From Azospirillum brasilense (lineage in GTDB: Bacteria > Pseudomonadota > Alphaproteobacteria > Azospirillales > Azospirillaceae): a stretch of DNA of 64,000 bases. The stretch spans positions 1 to 64,000 of the forward strand of contig NZ_VITI01000004.1 of NCBI RefSeq assembly GCF_007827795.1. The letters run 5' to 3'. Below are positions 1 through 9,445 of the stretch, one piece after another; positions within the stretch are counted from its first letter, which is position 1, and every line of letters begins with the position of its first letter. A model generated the notes under the pieces. The model ran no database searches, had not been told where the DNA came from, and worked only from the letters and a program-made list of their open reading frames with translations. Made by a program: the position numbers and the translations under genes.

Positions 1-502
1 TCGAGCGCAGACACAAACTGATCTCCCATCCATTCGATCCGGGAGACTCGCTCCGCCCTGTTTCCGCTGGAAGGTGGGGCCAGAACACCGCTTACGATAG
101 ACTGACCCTGAACCACACACGAATTGACCCTGAAACCACAATAAGACTGACCCGGAGACGGCCCGCTTCGGCGTCGCGCCAGCACTCGTTGGATGGCCGC
201 TGACCGGCCTCCTCTCGCCGCAGATCGCGCTATGAAACGGGCGGCGCGACGGGAAGGGAGCAGGCCGTCATGAGAATGATCGGCGAGTGCCCCCTTCTTC
301 CCGAACCGGGTTCTGTGATCGAGATTGCGCGCGGGTTCACGGGACGCGGAGGGCACGATGGAGGATAGCGTCGGACTTCATCCCAGGCTTGAAGTCATGG
401 ATAAAGGCAGGCCGCATCGGCGGATCTCGGCTGCATCACTCCAGAGCGGGCCAAGCTTCGGGCCGCATAACACGCTGTCCATTCTCCCGGGGGAAGCTCA
501 CC
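1..502. other. Left-edge region without a recognisable gene
   Basis: I see no credible coding frame here. Short open frames exist but lack family motifs. The stretch holds the short repeats annotated at 101-158 and a possible 32-codon frame starting near 273 behind a GGGAAGGGAG-like ribosome binding site, which resembles nothing I know. It lies beyond the 3' end of the leftward hybrid kinase gene and may be the edge of a mobile element lying left of the window. Confidence 0.5.
101..158. repeat. Short repeats resembling the end of an IS element
   Basis: Two near-identical copies, ACTGACCCTGAACCACA (101-117) and ATTGACCCTGAAACCACA (123-140), are followed by a partial third copy, ACTGACCCGG (146-155). 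Closely spaced repeated motifs of this kind are typical of the termini of IS21-type elements, where the transposase binds several sites. No transposase gene is inside the window, so the identity is inference. Confidence 0.35.
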
Positions 503-2470
503 TCAGCCATTGCCCAGCATCGCGTGCACCTGGGCGATGAACTGGTCGATGGCGATGGGCTTGCTCAATAGCCGTGTGCGCGGCCCGAGTGCTTCCTTGT
601 CCGTGGCTGCGTTGCCGGCATAGCCGGTCAGGAACAGCACTTTCAGCTCCGGCCGCATTGACCGGGCCGTTTCCGCGATCTGCTGTCCGCTGATGCCGGG
701 CAGGCCAATATCCGTCACCAGCAGGTCGATCCCCGTCGGGGAGGCGAGGATGGTCAAGGCTGCATGTCCATCTTCTGCCTCCAGGACTGTCGAACCCTGC
801 TCCCGGAGCGCCTCCACAAGCAGCATGCGGACAATCGCTTCGTCCTCCACCACCAAAACCGTTCCCGTCACCGGCGGCGGCTGATCGGGTGCCTTTTCGG
901 GGGCGGGTTCCGCCTTCTCCGCACCCTGATGGCGGGGCAGGTACAGCTTCACGGACGTTCCCTGTCCCACCACGCTGTCGATGCGGACGCATCCGCCCGA
1001 CTGCCGGACAAAGCCGTAGATCTGACTGAGCCCCAGGCCGGTTCCCTGGCCAACGGGCTTCGTCGTGAAGAACGGTTCGAAGGCACGGGCGAGAACCTCC
1101 GGCGGCATGCCGGTGCCGGTGTCGGCCACATCGAGCAGCACATAGTTGCCAGGCTGCATTCCGGCTTCCAAAGCCACCGCAGCCTCGTCCAGATGGGTGT
1201 TGGCGCCGCGAACGGTGAGTCGTCCGCCATCGGGCATCGCGTCGCGGGCGTTGATGGCCAGATTCAACAGCGCGGCCTCGACCTGATTGGCGTCCGCCCA
1301 GATCGGCCACAGTTCGGGAGCCAGCCGCGTCTCAACCCGGACCGCTTCGCCGACCGAGCGTTCGATCAGGTCCCGAAGCTCATCCACAAGCGCCTTCAAA
1401 TCGGTGCGCTCGGGTTTGAGGGGCTGTCGGCGCGCGAAGGCCAACAGCCTCCGTGTCAGGGCTGTTGCCCGGTCGATCGAGGTCCGGGCGGCGGTCACAT
1501 ACGGTTCGATGTCGCCTCGCCCGGCGGCGAGCCGCCGTTCGATGGTCTCCAGGCTGCCGCCGATGGCTTGGAGCAGATTGTTGAAGTCGTGTGCGATGCC
1601 GCCGGTCAGTTGCCCCACCGCCTCCATCTTCTGGGCCTGGAAGAGGGCCGCACGGGTTTCCTCCAGAGCTTCCTGCGCCTTCTTGCGCTCCGTGATGTCG
1701 CGGGTGACTTTGGCAAAACCGATCAGGTTTCCGTTGGTATCCCTGATCGCATCGATGACGACGCTGGCCCAGAAACGGGTGCCATCCTTGCGGAGCCGCC
1801 AGCCTTCGGTTTCGAATTTCCCGGTCTGCTCCGCGGTGCGCAGCCCCTGCATGGGCATGCCGACAGCCCGATCCTCGTCGGTGTAGAAGCGCGAAAAGTG
1901 CTCCCCGATGATCTCCTCGGCGGCGTAGCCCTTCATGCGCTGGGCACCGGCGTTCCAGTTCGTGACATGCCCGGTCGTATCGAGCATGAAGATCGCGTAG
2001 TCGATCACTCCCTGGACCAGCAGGCGGAAGCGCGCCTCGCTCTGCCGCAGGGCCTCCTGGGCCTGCTTGCGCTCGGTGATGTCGCGCGTGACCTTGGCAA
2101 ATCCAACCAGGTTGCCGCCGTCGTCCCGGATCGGATCGATGAGGACGTGGGCCCAGAAGCGCGTGCCGTCCTTGCGAACGCGCCAACCTTCCGCTTCGAA
2201 TTTTCCTTCGGTCAAGGCGATGGTGAGCGCCCGCTGCGGCACTCCGGCTTGTTGATCGTTCTCGGTGTAGAAGCGGGAGAAGTGCTGGCCGATGATTTCC
2301 GCGGCCGTGTACCCCTTGAACCGCTGCGCACCCGGGTTCCAGCTGGTCACGACCCCATGTGCATCGAGCATGTAGATGGCGTAATCGCGAACGCTGTTGA
2401 CGAGCAGCTCGAATCGCCGCTCGCCGGACAGCGACTGCCCGCCAACGCCGGTCGACGACTCAATCTCCAC
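503..2470 (-). CDS. PAS-PAS hybrid sensor histidine kinase
   Basis: A soluble hybrid histidine kinase of 655 aa. From the N-terminus it has two PAS domains with PAC tails (about residues 20-150 and 155-275; the two share the motif FWA and the ending VTRDITERK). A HisKA domain follows with phospho-acceptor His294 in [12 protein letters not shown], then a HATPase domain ([33 protein letters not shown]) and a C-terminal receiver domain with phospho-acceptor Asp587 ([10 protein letters not shown]) and the conserved KP near the end. The GTG start is chosen because GGAG lies 7 nt upstream; the open frame continues far upstream but there only shadows the opposite-strand gene. No membrane segment is visible. 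It is divergent from another hybrid kinase and has no response regulator with an output domain beside it. The signal sensed is unknown. Confidence 0.88.
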   Translation of the reverse strand: MEIESSTGVGGQSLSGERRFELLVNSVRDYAIYMLDAHGVVTSWNPGAQRFKGYTAAEIIGQHFSRFYTENDQQAGVPQRALTIALTEGKFEAEGWRVRKDGTRFWAHVLIDPIRDDGGNLVGFAKVTRDITERKQAQEALRQSEARFRLLVQGVIDYAIFMLDTTGHVTNWNAGAQRMKGYAAEEIIGEHFSRFYTDEDRAVGMPMQGLRTAEQTGKFETEGWRLRKDGTRFWASVVIDAIRDTNGNLIGFAKVTRDITERKKAQEALEETRAALFQAQKMEAVGQLTGGIAHDFNNLLQAIGGSLETIERRLAAGRGDIEPYVTAARTSIDRATALTRRLLAFARRQPLKPERTDLKALVDELRDLIERSVGEAVRVETRLAPELWPIWADANQVEAALLNLAINARDAMPDGGRLTVRGANTHLDEAAVALEAGMQPGNYVLLDVADTGTGMPPEVLARAFEPFFTTKPVGQGTGLGLSQIYGFVRQSGGCVRIDSVVGQGTSVKLYLPRHQGAEKAEPAPEKAPDQPPPVTGTVLVVEDEAIVRMLLVEALREQGSTVLEAEDGHAALTILASPTGIDLLVTDIGLPGISGQQIAETARSMRPELKVLFLTGYAGNAATDKEALGPRTRLLSKPIAIDQFIAQVHAMLGNG

Positions 2471-2776
2471 CAGGATTCTCCAAAGACTCTGAATGATGGT
2501 TGGCACTCTATCGCTGTTGGTGACACCACTCAACGAAACCAGCCTCAGGGAAACCCAAGGCTGTCCACTATGACCTGTGGCCGCTTGTCCGGCGGGCGGC
2601 CTTCTGTATAGTCCAGCCCATTCAGTGTCTAAGCCTTCGTGCTTCCGGTCGGCGGACGCCGCATCGCCAGCACGAAGGGACCAGATCGCCATGGCGATGC
2701 CAAGGGAAGCGCGGCAGAGAGCAAGGCTGACGATGGGAGTGAATGCGGTGCTGGGAGCGAACCGGAGGCGAGGGTC
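2471..2776. promoter_or_regulatory. Divergent intergenic region between two hybrid kinase genes
   Basis: This 306-bp stretch separates two kinase genes that are transcribed away from each other, so it must hold both promoters. I could not identify convincing -35/-10 pairs or operator palindromes. An ATG-initiated extension of the rightward kinase (from 2639) is open, but its residues look like random GC-rich translation. Confidence 0.45.
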
Positions 2777-5011
2777 TTGCGGCGGCTTCTGAAGACCAAC
2801 CGTCCGCTCCGGCGCATCGGCGCGCTCGGTGGGATCGTGCTGGCGGCCCTGTGCGGCGGTACCGCGATGATGATGGATCGGCTGCATGACGAGACGGTGG
2901 CCGAGGCCACGCTCGGCCTGCGCACGCTCAACGCTTCGCTGGCAGAGCAGACGCTGCGCGCAATCGAAGGCATCGAACTCACCGTCAGCGGAGTCGTCGA
3001 ACAGATCCCCGCCGACAACCGGCGCAACGCCGACGCCTTCAAGCGGCTGGAAGCCGACCACGAAACCCATGAATTCTTGAAAGCCAGGGCGTCCAGCCTG
3101 CCGCAGCTTGAGGCTCTGAGCTTGATCGCCGCCGACGGCACGCTGGTCAACTTCACCCGCCAGTTCCCGGCTCCGCCACACGACCTGTCGCAGCGCGACT
3201 ACTTCCTGGCGCTCAAGGACACCGATCCCGGGCGCGTTTACGTCAGCCGACCGGTGAAGAGTGTCGCCACCCAGGAATGGACCCTCTACATCGCCCGCCG
3301 CGTGAACGATCCCGATGGCGGGTTGGCTGGTCTGGTCGTGGGGGCCATCCGCCTGTCCTATTTCGAGCAATTCTACCGTAGCCTGCATGTGACGCCGGGC
3401 AGCGGCATCAGCCTGTGGTGGCGCGACGGCATGCTGCTGGCGCGCTACCCGGCGTTGCCGGACAAGGTCGGGACCATCGCCATCAGCCCCGGCGTCGCCG
3501 AACAGGTGGCAAACCACTCGGCCGGCACCTACGAGACGCCGCAGTCGGTCGACGGCGAGGACCGCATCCTGTCCTTCCTGTCCTTGCGCAACTACCCGCT
3601 GGTCGTCGGCGTAAGCCGGACACGGGGAGAAATCCTGGCCCGCTGGCATCACCAGGCGCAGATCATCGCCGCCGCCGGGCTGCTCAGCGCGGTGACGCTT
3701 ACCCTGATGCTGTGGGCGATGGCGCGCCAGTTCTTCGCGTATGAAACCGCCAACCGCGCGCTCCAGGAGCGGCAGCAGGCGGTCGAGGCGCGCAATGTGG
3801 CGGAGGAGCATGTTCGCCAACTGCAGAAGATGGAGGCGCTGGGCCAGCTGACCGGCGGGGTGGCTCACGACTTCAACAACCTGCTGCAGGCGGTGCGCTC
3901 AAGCCTGCATCTGCTGGAGGGCAGCGGCGAGGTGGTGGAGGCGGAGAGCCGCCGGGCGCTGCAGGTCGCATGCCAGGCTGTCGAGCGGGGCGCCACCCTG
4001 ACCCAACATCTGCTGGCCTTCGCCCGCCGCCAACGGCTGGCCCCGGCGCCCGTCGACCTCGGTGCCCAGGTGGCGGGGATGGTCACGCTGCTGGAGCGCA
4101 CTCTGGGCAGTGCCATCCGCATCCGCATCGACCGGGAAGGCGACGTGCCGCCAGCCCTGGTCGATCCCCACCAGTTCGACATCGCCCTGCTGAACCTTGC
4201 GATCAACGCCCGCGACGCCATGCCCGGCGGGGGCACCCTGACCATCGTCATCGCCAGCCTGTCGGTTGGGGAGGAGACTAAGGGAGGAAACGAGGGAGAG
4301 GCGAAGGAAATGGGCGTCTCGCCCACCCTGGCACCGGGCGAATACGTCGCGGTGACGGTGCGCGACAGCGGGGCCGGGATGCCGCGGGATGTGCTGGCCC
4401 GTGCCTTCGAACCCTTCTTCACCACCAAACCGGTCGGCCAGGGCAGCGGGCTGGGGCTGAGCATGGTGCACGGCCTGACCGCCCAGTCGGGCGGCGGCAT
4501 CCGCCTGGAAAGTCACCTTGGGCTCGGCACCGCGGTGACGCTGTATCTGCCCCATGCCCCGGCCGACAGCCGATCCGAGGCTCAAGACGCCGCCACCGCC
4601 GCGGTTCCCCTTGCCGCGCCCCTCACCGCCGCCTCCGACGGACCGCCGGTCGGCATCTCTCACGTGCTGCTGGTGGAGGACGACGCCCTGGTTCGCATGG
4701 CCAACGCCGCAGTGCTGGCCGAGGCCGGCATGGTGGTGACCGAGGCCGCCACCGGGGAGGAGGCCTTGGCGCTGCTGGAGGCGGACGGCGATCTGGGCAT
4801 CCTGGTCACCGACTTCGCCATGCCCGGCATGACCGGGGCCGACCTTGCCCGTCTTGCCCGCCGCCATCGCCCCGGCCTGCCGGTCCTGATCGTCACCGGC
4901 TATGCCGAGAAGGCGGCGCTCCAGGATCTCGGTCGCGAACCCGGTATTCGCATCCTATCCAAACCGATCCCGCCGACAGCCCTGATCGGGCATATCTCAG
5001 CGGTGCTGTAG
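2777..5011 (+). CDS. Membrane Cache-domain hybrid sensor histidine kinase
   Basis: A 744-aa membrane sensor kinase. A first transmembrane helix (about residues 15-33) precedes a periplasmic double-Cache region (about 35-280, including QRDYFLALKD and VYVSRPVKS), the type of module that binds small metabolites. A second transmembrane helix follows near residues 290-312. The cytoplasmic part has HisKA with His364 in [14 protein letters not shown], a HATPase domain ([32 protein letters not shown]) and a receiver domain with Asp679 (ILVTDFAMPG). The TTG start is preferred because GGAGG lies 8 nt upstream; an ATG at 2639 would add a poorly convincing 46-residue tail. Its catalytic core is closely similar to that of the divergent kinase at 503-2470 (both carry [13 protein letters not shown]), suggesting an old duplication. 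Confidence 0.85.
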   Translation: MRRLLKTNRPLRRIGALGGIVLAALCGGTAMMMDRLHDETVAEATLGLRTLNASLAEQTLRAIEGIELTVSGVVEQIPADNRRNADAFKRLEADHETHEFLKARASSLPQLEALSLIAADGTLVNFTRQFPAPPHDLSQRDYFLALKDTDPGRVYVSRPVKSVATQEWTLYIARRVNDPDGGLAGLVVGAIRLSYFEQFYRSLHVTPGSGISLWWRDGMLLARYPALPDKVGTIAISPGVAEQVANHSAGTYETPQSVDGEDRILSFLSLRNYPLVVGVSRTRGEILARWHHQAQIIAAAGLLSAVTLTLMLWAMARQFFAYETANRALQERQQAVEARNVAEEHVRQLQKMEALGQLTGGVAHDFNNLLQAVRSSLHLLEGSGEVVEAESRRALQVACQAVERGATLTQHLLAFARRQRLAPAPVDLGAQVAGMVTLLERTLGSAIRIRIDREGDVPPALVDPHQFDIALLNLAINARDAMPGGGTLTIVIASLSVGEETKGGNEGEAKEMGVSPTLAPGEYVAVTVRDSGAGMPRDVLARAFEPFFTTKPVGQGSGLGLSMVHGLTAQSGGGIRLESHLGLGTAVTLYLPHAPADSRSEAQDAATAAVPLAAPLTAASDGPPVGISHVLLVEDDALVRMANAAVLAEAGMVVTEAATGEEALALLEADGDLGILVTDFAMPGMTGADLARLARRHRPGLPVLIVTGYAEKAALQDLGREPGIRILSKPIPPTALIGHISAVL

Positions 5012-5277
5012 CGAGTGTGCCGATTTGGGTCGCGGCCATGGGCATGGTGCCGGTCGCGCCCCTGGTGGAGCGGCTGACCGGCGACGGAACCGACGACCGA
5101 ACCGAAATCCACGTAGCTGTGCGTGAACCGGAGATACAACCGGATCGCGTGCTGGATCAGGGCGGGAGGGAACTGATGGCGGGCATACGAGATCGGCGAT
5201 GCCCGAGCAGGATAACGCCATGACGGCGCGTCTGCACCGTTCTCGCGACAACGCCCTTAAGCCCTACTGCGACGACC

Positions 5278-5412
5278 CATTCCGGGCTCGACTCCCTTGC
5301 GCGCTTCGTCGGTGCGATGATCCGGGGCATGTCCGTGCAGGCGCAGGACGGCGCGTCCACTAAGGCGCCGCTCGATCTCGCCGACCATGCCGTCGCCGAG
5401 ATCGAGCGGCGC
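5278..5412 (+). pseudogene. Remnant of a TetR-type regulator C-terminus
   Basis: The frame reads HSGLDSLARFVGAMIRGM and then SVQAQDGAS followed by an ADHAVAEIERR tail. This is the typical end of TetR/AcrR-family regulators (RF...RGMSVQARDGAS...). No helix-turn-helix domain or start is found upstream, and the frame runs on without a matching end, so this appears to be a decayed fragment. The rest of the gap 5012-5509 holds nothing I recognise. Confidence 0.45.
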
Positions 5413-5509
5413 CGCGCGCAGCGCTTCTTCCCTGTCCACGCCGCGCTGTTCCACTCCCGCGGCGAACTCCACCTCAGGGCTGAGGGGGTTCAAGGGAGCT
5501 GGTCACGCC

Positions 5510-6259
5510 TTACCGCTCCCAGGCGCGGACGATGGCGTCGATGGTGCCGTCCCGTTTGAGCTTTTCGTAGGCCGCCTGCAATCGCTCGGCCTTCTCGGCT
5601 CTCAACTTCGGGACGGACATGAAGCGCGGCACCATGGCCAGCGGTTTGGGAAGGATCTTGACGGAACTCGCCCGGCCCTCGCTCTCGGCAAGATATTTGA
5701 GCACCTGCAGGTCGCCGGCGATGGCATCGACACGGCCGAGAAGCAGGCGCCGGAAGGACACGACGTTGCTGCTGCTGCGGACCTTCTCGAACAGGGACGA
5801 TTTGTCGAACTCGGGGGTGTACTCGAAGCCCTCGACGACGCCGATCCGCAGACCTTGCAGGTCGTCGATCCGCGTGTAGGTGATCTCCGAGGTGCTGCGG
5901 ACCATGAGCACGGTCGCCCCGACACGATAGGGACCGATCAGATGGCCACGCTCCAACCGGCGCGGCGACGTGAAGAATTGGAAGGCGACATCCACCTCGT
6001 TCTCGTCGTGCGCGCGCACCACCTCAGGCCATGCCATGGGGCGATGAACCGGATAAACGCCGATGTCCTTCAGCATGGCATCGACGATCTCCGTGTCCAT
6101 CCCCGTTCGCTTGCCGCGCTCGGTGAAATTGTATGGCGGGAAATAGTCTTCGGAGGCGACCGTCCAGTTCTCCGCGCGCGCCGGGGCCGAAGCCAGAAGC
6201 AAGGCGGCGACCATCAATCGCGCCACAGTCGCCAAACACGCGCGCAGCCTCGTCCTCAT
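5510..6259 (-). CDS. Periplasmic substrate-binding protein, family 3
   Basis: A 249-aa secreted solute-binding protein of the amino-acid ABC transporter type (SBP_bac_3). An N-terminal signal peptide (hydrophobic LMVAALLLASAPARA, cleavage likely after ARA) leads into WTVASEDYFPPYNF, a typical family opening, followed by GMDTEIVDAML, DVAFQFFTSPRR and LRIGVVEGFEYTPEF. The ATG start is supported by GGAG 7 nt upstream; a longer in-frame start adds 12 residues before the signal peptide. No permease or ATPase gene is nearby, so it may be an orphan binding protein or serve as a sensory or auxiliary component. The ligand cannot be told from sequence. Confidence 0.82.
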   Translation of the reverse strand: MRTRLRACLATVARLMVAALLLASAPARAENWTVASEDYFPPYNFTERGKRTGMDTEIVDAMLKDIGVYPVHRPMAWPEVVRAHDENEVDVAFQFFTSPRRLERGHLIGPYRVGATVLMVRSTSEITYTRIDDLQGLRIGVVEGFEYTPEFDKSSLFEKVRSSSNVVSFRRLLLGRVDAIAGDLQVLKYLAESEGRASSVKILPKPLAMVPRFMSVPKLRAEKAERLQAAYEKLKRDGTIDAIVRAWER

Positions 6260-6502
6260 CAACCGTCTCCACTCAGTTCCTGAAATCGCGCGCACGACCG
6301 TTCACGCAGCGGCACGGCGAAGGGTGGCCGCCGCGTGTCGCCGGGCACCGCGTACAGGGCAATAGGATTGTCCTCAATGGGAAAAGAGCGGGCGGGTGTG
6401 ATAACGCTCCGGCGGATGCGGAGGTCGACCGTTCCAGCGGACCGATGGGACCGGCCCCGCCCAGGACGGCGGAACCGGTCCCACTCACTCAACCCAGGCC
6501 GG

Positions 6503-7177
6503 TCACGCGGCGGAGCGCAAACGCATCGCCCCGACCAGATCCTCGATGCTCACGATCGGCATGCCGTGACGCTCGGCGAAGGCCACCAGTTCGGGCAGGC
6601 GGGCCATGGTGCCGTCCGGGTTCATCACCTCGCACAGCACCCCCGCGGAACGGCGCCCGGCCAGGGTGGTCAGCTCGATGGTCGCCTCGGTGTGGCCGCG
6701 CCGCGCCGCCAAACCTCCGGCGTGCGCCCGGATCGGGAAGACGTGGCCGGGCCGGGCGAGGTCCTCCGGCCGGCAGCCGTCGGCGATGGCGGTGCGGATG
6801 GTGGTCACCCGGTCCGCCGCCGACACGCCCGTGCTCACGCCCTCCCGCGCCTCGATGGAGACGGTGAAGGCGGTGCCGAAGCGCGCGGTGTTCGCCCCCA
6901 CCATGGGCGGCAGGTCGAGGCGGCGCGCGTCGGCGTCGGTCAGGATCAGGCAGACGATCCCCGACCCTTCGCGGATCAGCAGGGCCATCTGCTCGGCGGT
7001 GATGGTCTCGGCGGCGTAGATCACGTCGCCTTCGTTCTCGCGGTCCTCGTCATCCACGACGACGACCCCGCCACCCTGGCGGATGGCCTCCACGGCACGG
7101 GCGACCCGCTCCTCGGCGGTACCGAAACGGTCGAGAAGGCCGGTGGAGGGTTGGTTGCTGGCAAAGGTCTGATTCAC
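6503..7177 (-). CDS. ribB: 3,4-dihydroxy-2-butanone 4-phosphate synthase
   Basis: Converts ribulose 5-phosphate to dihydroxybutanone phosphate, the four-carbon precursor of riboflavin. The 224-aa protein shows the family signature [14 protein letters not shown] with its acidic Mg-binding residues, then [23 protein letters not shown], the GHVFPIRA block and [14 protein letters not shown]. Its length suits a stand-alone RibB without a GTP cyclohydrolase II domain. GTG at 7177 is chosen for the GGAG 8 nt upstream; GTG at 7186 is the alternative. It lies directly behind an FMN riboswitch, so expression should drop when FMN is abundant. Confidence 0.93.
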   Translation of the reverse strand: MNQTFASNQPSTGLLDRFGTAEERVARAVEAIRQGGGVVVVDDEDRENEGDVIYAAETITAEQMALLIREGSGIVCLILTDADARRLDLPPMVGANTARFGTAFTVSIEAREGVSTGVSAADRVTTIRTAIADGCRPEDLARPGHVFPIRAHAGGLAARRGHTEATIELTTLAGRRSAGVLCEVMNPDGTMARLPELVAFAERHGMPIVSIEDLVGAMRLRSAA

Positions 7178-7332
7178 GGTTCTCACTCCGGTTGGGGCGA
7201 GCCTGAATCAGGGCGCAAAGAGACATCCGGCGGCGCGCGGGATGCCCCACGCGGACCACCGTCGCAGGCCAACGCACGCGCCCCACGCCCAACGCCATGC
7301 GCAGCGGGCGGACCACGGTGATGACCGGCTCG

Positions 7333-7480
7333 TCCTCTTCCATCCGGACTGTAACCGTCGGCTCCGGCCTTGAACCGGATCTGCTGACCTCCCCGCCTGA
7401 CGGCCGGGAGCGCTCGCGGGCTCCCCCTCTTGCGAGGGGCTACCGCCGGTCGGGATTTTCACCCTGCCCTGAGAACAAGC
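7333..7480 (-). promoter_or_regulatory. FMN riboswitch (RFN element)
   Basis: Read on the minus strand this is a classic RFN element. It opens with TTCTCAGGGCAGGGTGAAA, continues with CCGACCGGCGGTA and AGCCCGCGAGCG, then GTCAGCAGATCCGGTT and CCGACGGTTACAGTCCGGAT, and ends with GGAAGAGGA. These are the near-invariant core blocks of the FMN aptamer in the right order. It sits about 155 nt upstream of ribB in the same orientation and should control it, by termination or by hiding the ribosome binding site. I did not resolve the expression platform in the leader at 7178-7332. Confidence 0.95.
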
Positions 7481-7543
7481 GTCTGATGCGCCGCCCCCGG
7501 CTGGGGACGGCACGGCCAGCGTCCCCCAGCGGGCCGGAAGAAG

Positions 7544-9232
7544 TCAAGACCGCTTTCCCCCGCCGACCGGCCCCTCCGTCCGGCGCAGCAGGTAATCCAG
7601 TCCGCCCAGCCGGTACCAGCGGTAGCCGTAAGGCTCCAGCACCAGGCGATGCCGCCCGTCCTCCTCAGGGTCGTTGTGGTCCTCCGCCAACAGATTGACC
7701 AGCCGCGGCGATTTTCCCTCGCCATCGACCGCCAGCGCGACCTCGTGCGGGCGGTCGTCGAGGTTGTGGACGACGAGCACCGAGTTGTTCCGCCAGTCGT
7801 AGCGGATCGCCAGCACGGCGTTCGATCCGGTGGGCAGCACCCGATAGTCGCCCCAACCGATTTCCGGGCATTCCTTGCGCATGCGGATGATGCGCTCGGT
7901 CCAGTTCAGCAGGGACGACGGCTCACGGCGCTGGTGGGCGGCGTTGATCCGTTCGTAGCCGTAGGCGCCGCCGCTGATGACCGGGTGCACGGGGTCGGCG
8001 GCCTTGGTGAAGCCGCCCTGCGGCTCGTCCGACCACTGCATCGGGGTGCGGGCGCAGTCGCGCTCCGGCAGGGACAGGTCGTCGCCCATGCCGATCTCGT
8101 CGCCGTAGCGCAGCACCGGCGTGCCCGGCAACGTGAACAGCAGGCTGTAGGCCAGTTCCAGCCAGCGCCGGTCGCCGTGCAGCATCGGGGCGAGCCGCCG
8201 CCGGATGCCGCGGTCGTAGAGCTGCATGTCCTTGTCCGGGCCGAAGGCGTCGAAGACGCGCTTGCGCTGCGCCTCGGTCAGGCGGCCGAGGTCCAGCTCG
8301 TCGTGGTTGCGCAGGAACAGGCCCCACTGGTTGCTGCTGGGGCGCGGCACCCGGGTGACGTCCAGGGCCTTGGCCAGCGGCCGCGTGTCCGCCGTGGCCA
8401 GCGCGTAGAACAGGGTCTGGTTGACCTGGAAATTGAAGACCATGTGCATGCGGTCGCCGTCGTCGCCGAAATACTCCTGGTCGATGTCCGGCAGCACATT
8501 GGCTTCCGCCAGCAGCACGGCGTCGCCGCACCGCCACTGCACGAATTCCCGGAAGGTGCGGAGCATGTCGAACTGCTGCTTGGGCTTCTTCACCTCCGGC
8601 CCCTTGGTCGCGATGACGAAGGGCACGGCGTCCATGCGGAAGCCCGACACGCCCAGCTCGATCCAGAAGCCCATCACCTTCAGCAGTTCGGCCTGCACCT
8701 CCGGGTTGGCGGTGTCCAGGTCCGGCTGGAACTCGTAGAAGCGGTGGAAGTAATAGGCACGGGCCTCCTTGTCCCAACTCCAGGTCGTCTTCTGCACGCC
8801 GGGAAAGACGACGCCCTCGTCGGCGTCGGACGGCTTCTTGTCCGACCAGACGTACCAGCTCCTGTAGGGGGACTCCGGGTCCTTGCGCGCCGCCTGGAAC
8901 CAGGGGTGCTGGTCCGAGGTGTGGTTGACCACGAGGTCGATGATGAGGCGGATGCCGCGCTGCTTGCAGGCGTGGCTGAACTCGACGAAATCGCCAAGCG
9001 TGCCGTAACGCGGGTCGACGTTGTAGTAATCGGAAACGTCATAGCCGTGGTCCCGCATCGGCGACGGCTGGAACGGCCCCAGCCAGAGGCAGGTCACGCC
9101 CAGCCCCTGCAGATAGTCCAGCCGGCGCTGCAAGCCCTGGAAATCGCCGACGCCGTCGCCGTTGGCGTCCATGAAGCTGCCGACCGACAGGTTGTAGATG
9201 ACCGCGTTCTTGTACCAGAGATCCTTGATCAT
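7544..9232 (-). CDS. Trehalose-synthase-like GH13 alpha-glucosyltransferase/amylase
   Basis: A 562-aa (beta/alpha)8-barrel enzyme of glycoside hydrolase family 13. It closely follows the trehalose synthase (TreS) pattern: WYKNAVIYNLSVGSFMDANG, NGDGVGDFQGL, the region-I block DLVVNHTSDQHPWF, the nucleophile block GFRMDAVPFV, the acid/base block LLAEANVLPD and FLRNHDELDLG. LPGTPVLRYGDEIGMGD and RTPMQWS follow. TreS interconverts maltose and trehalose, and relatives include alpha-amylases. No maltokinase or glycogen gene is adjacent, so the exact substrate is uncertain. The ATG at MIKDLWYK is chosen because family similarity starts there. It is divergent from the RTX protease gene. Confidence 0.85.
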   Translation of the reverse strand: MIKDLWYKNAVIYNLSVGSFMDANGDGVGDFQGLQRRLDYLQGLGVTCLWLGPFQPSPMRDHGYDVSDYYNVDPRYGTLGDFVEFSHACKQRGIRLIIDLVVNHTSDQHPWFQAARKDPESPYRSWYVWSDKKPSDADEGVVFPGVQKTTWSWDKEARAYYFHRFYEFQPDLDTANPEVQAELLKVMGFWIELGVSGFRMDAVPFVIATKGPEVKKPKQQFDMLRTFREFVQWRCGDAVLLAEANVLPDIDQEYFGDDGDRMHMVFNFQVNQTLFYALATADTRPLAKALDVTRVPRPSSNQWGLFLRNHDELDLGRLTEAQRKRVFDAFGPDKDMQLYDRGIRRRLAPMLHGDRRWLELAYSLLFTLPGTPVLRYGDEIGMGDDLSLPERDCARTPMQWSDEPQGGFTKAADPVHPVISGGAYGYERINAAHQRREPSSLLNWTERIIRMRKECPEIGWGDYRVLPTGSNAVLAIRYDWRNNSVLVVHNLDDRPHEVALAVDGEGKSPRLVNLLAEDHNDPEEDGRHRLVLEPYGYRWYRLGGLDYLLRRTEGPVGGGKRS

Positions 9233-9445
9233 GGCCCGCCCCGCCTTGGACGCGGCGCCCGCCGCCGCTCGTCCTAGGCCATAACAGGGCCGACCGGCCG
9301 AGGTCCCTCCGCCCTGCCGCGCCAACCGTAAGGGGTGTCCTACGCCCTTAGGAAAAAGGTTAATGTATAGTTAAGGTCACAAGAAAGCCTTCAATCCTGC
9401 CCGCATGATGTCCCCCAAGACGCACAGAACCAGGGGAATCGTGCC

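Noticed and set aside
287..571. 94-codon open frame near the left edge
   Set aside because: It overlaps the end of the leftward kinase, is Arg/Ser-rich without motifs, and has no ribosome binding site.
2471..3868. N-terminal extension of the leftward PAS-PAS kinase to 3868
   Set aside because: It would overlap the coding part of the divergent Cache kinase, its residues are not family-like, and a GTG with a good ribosome binding site exists at 2470.
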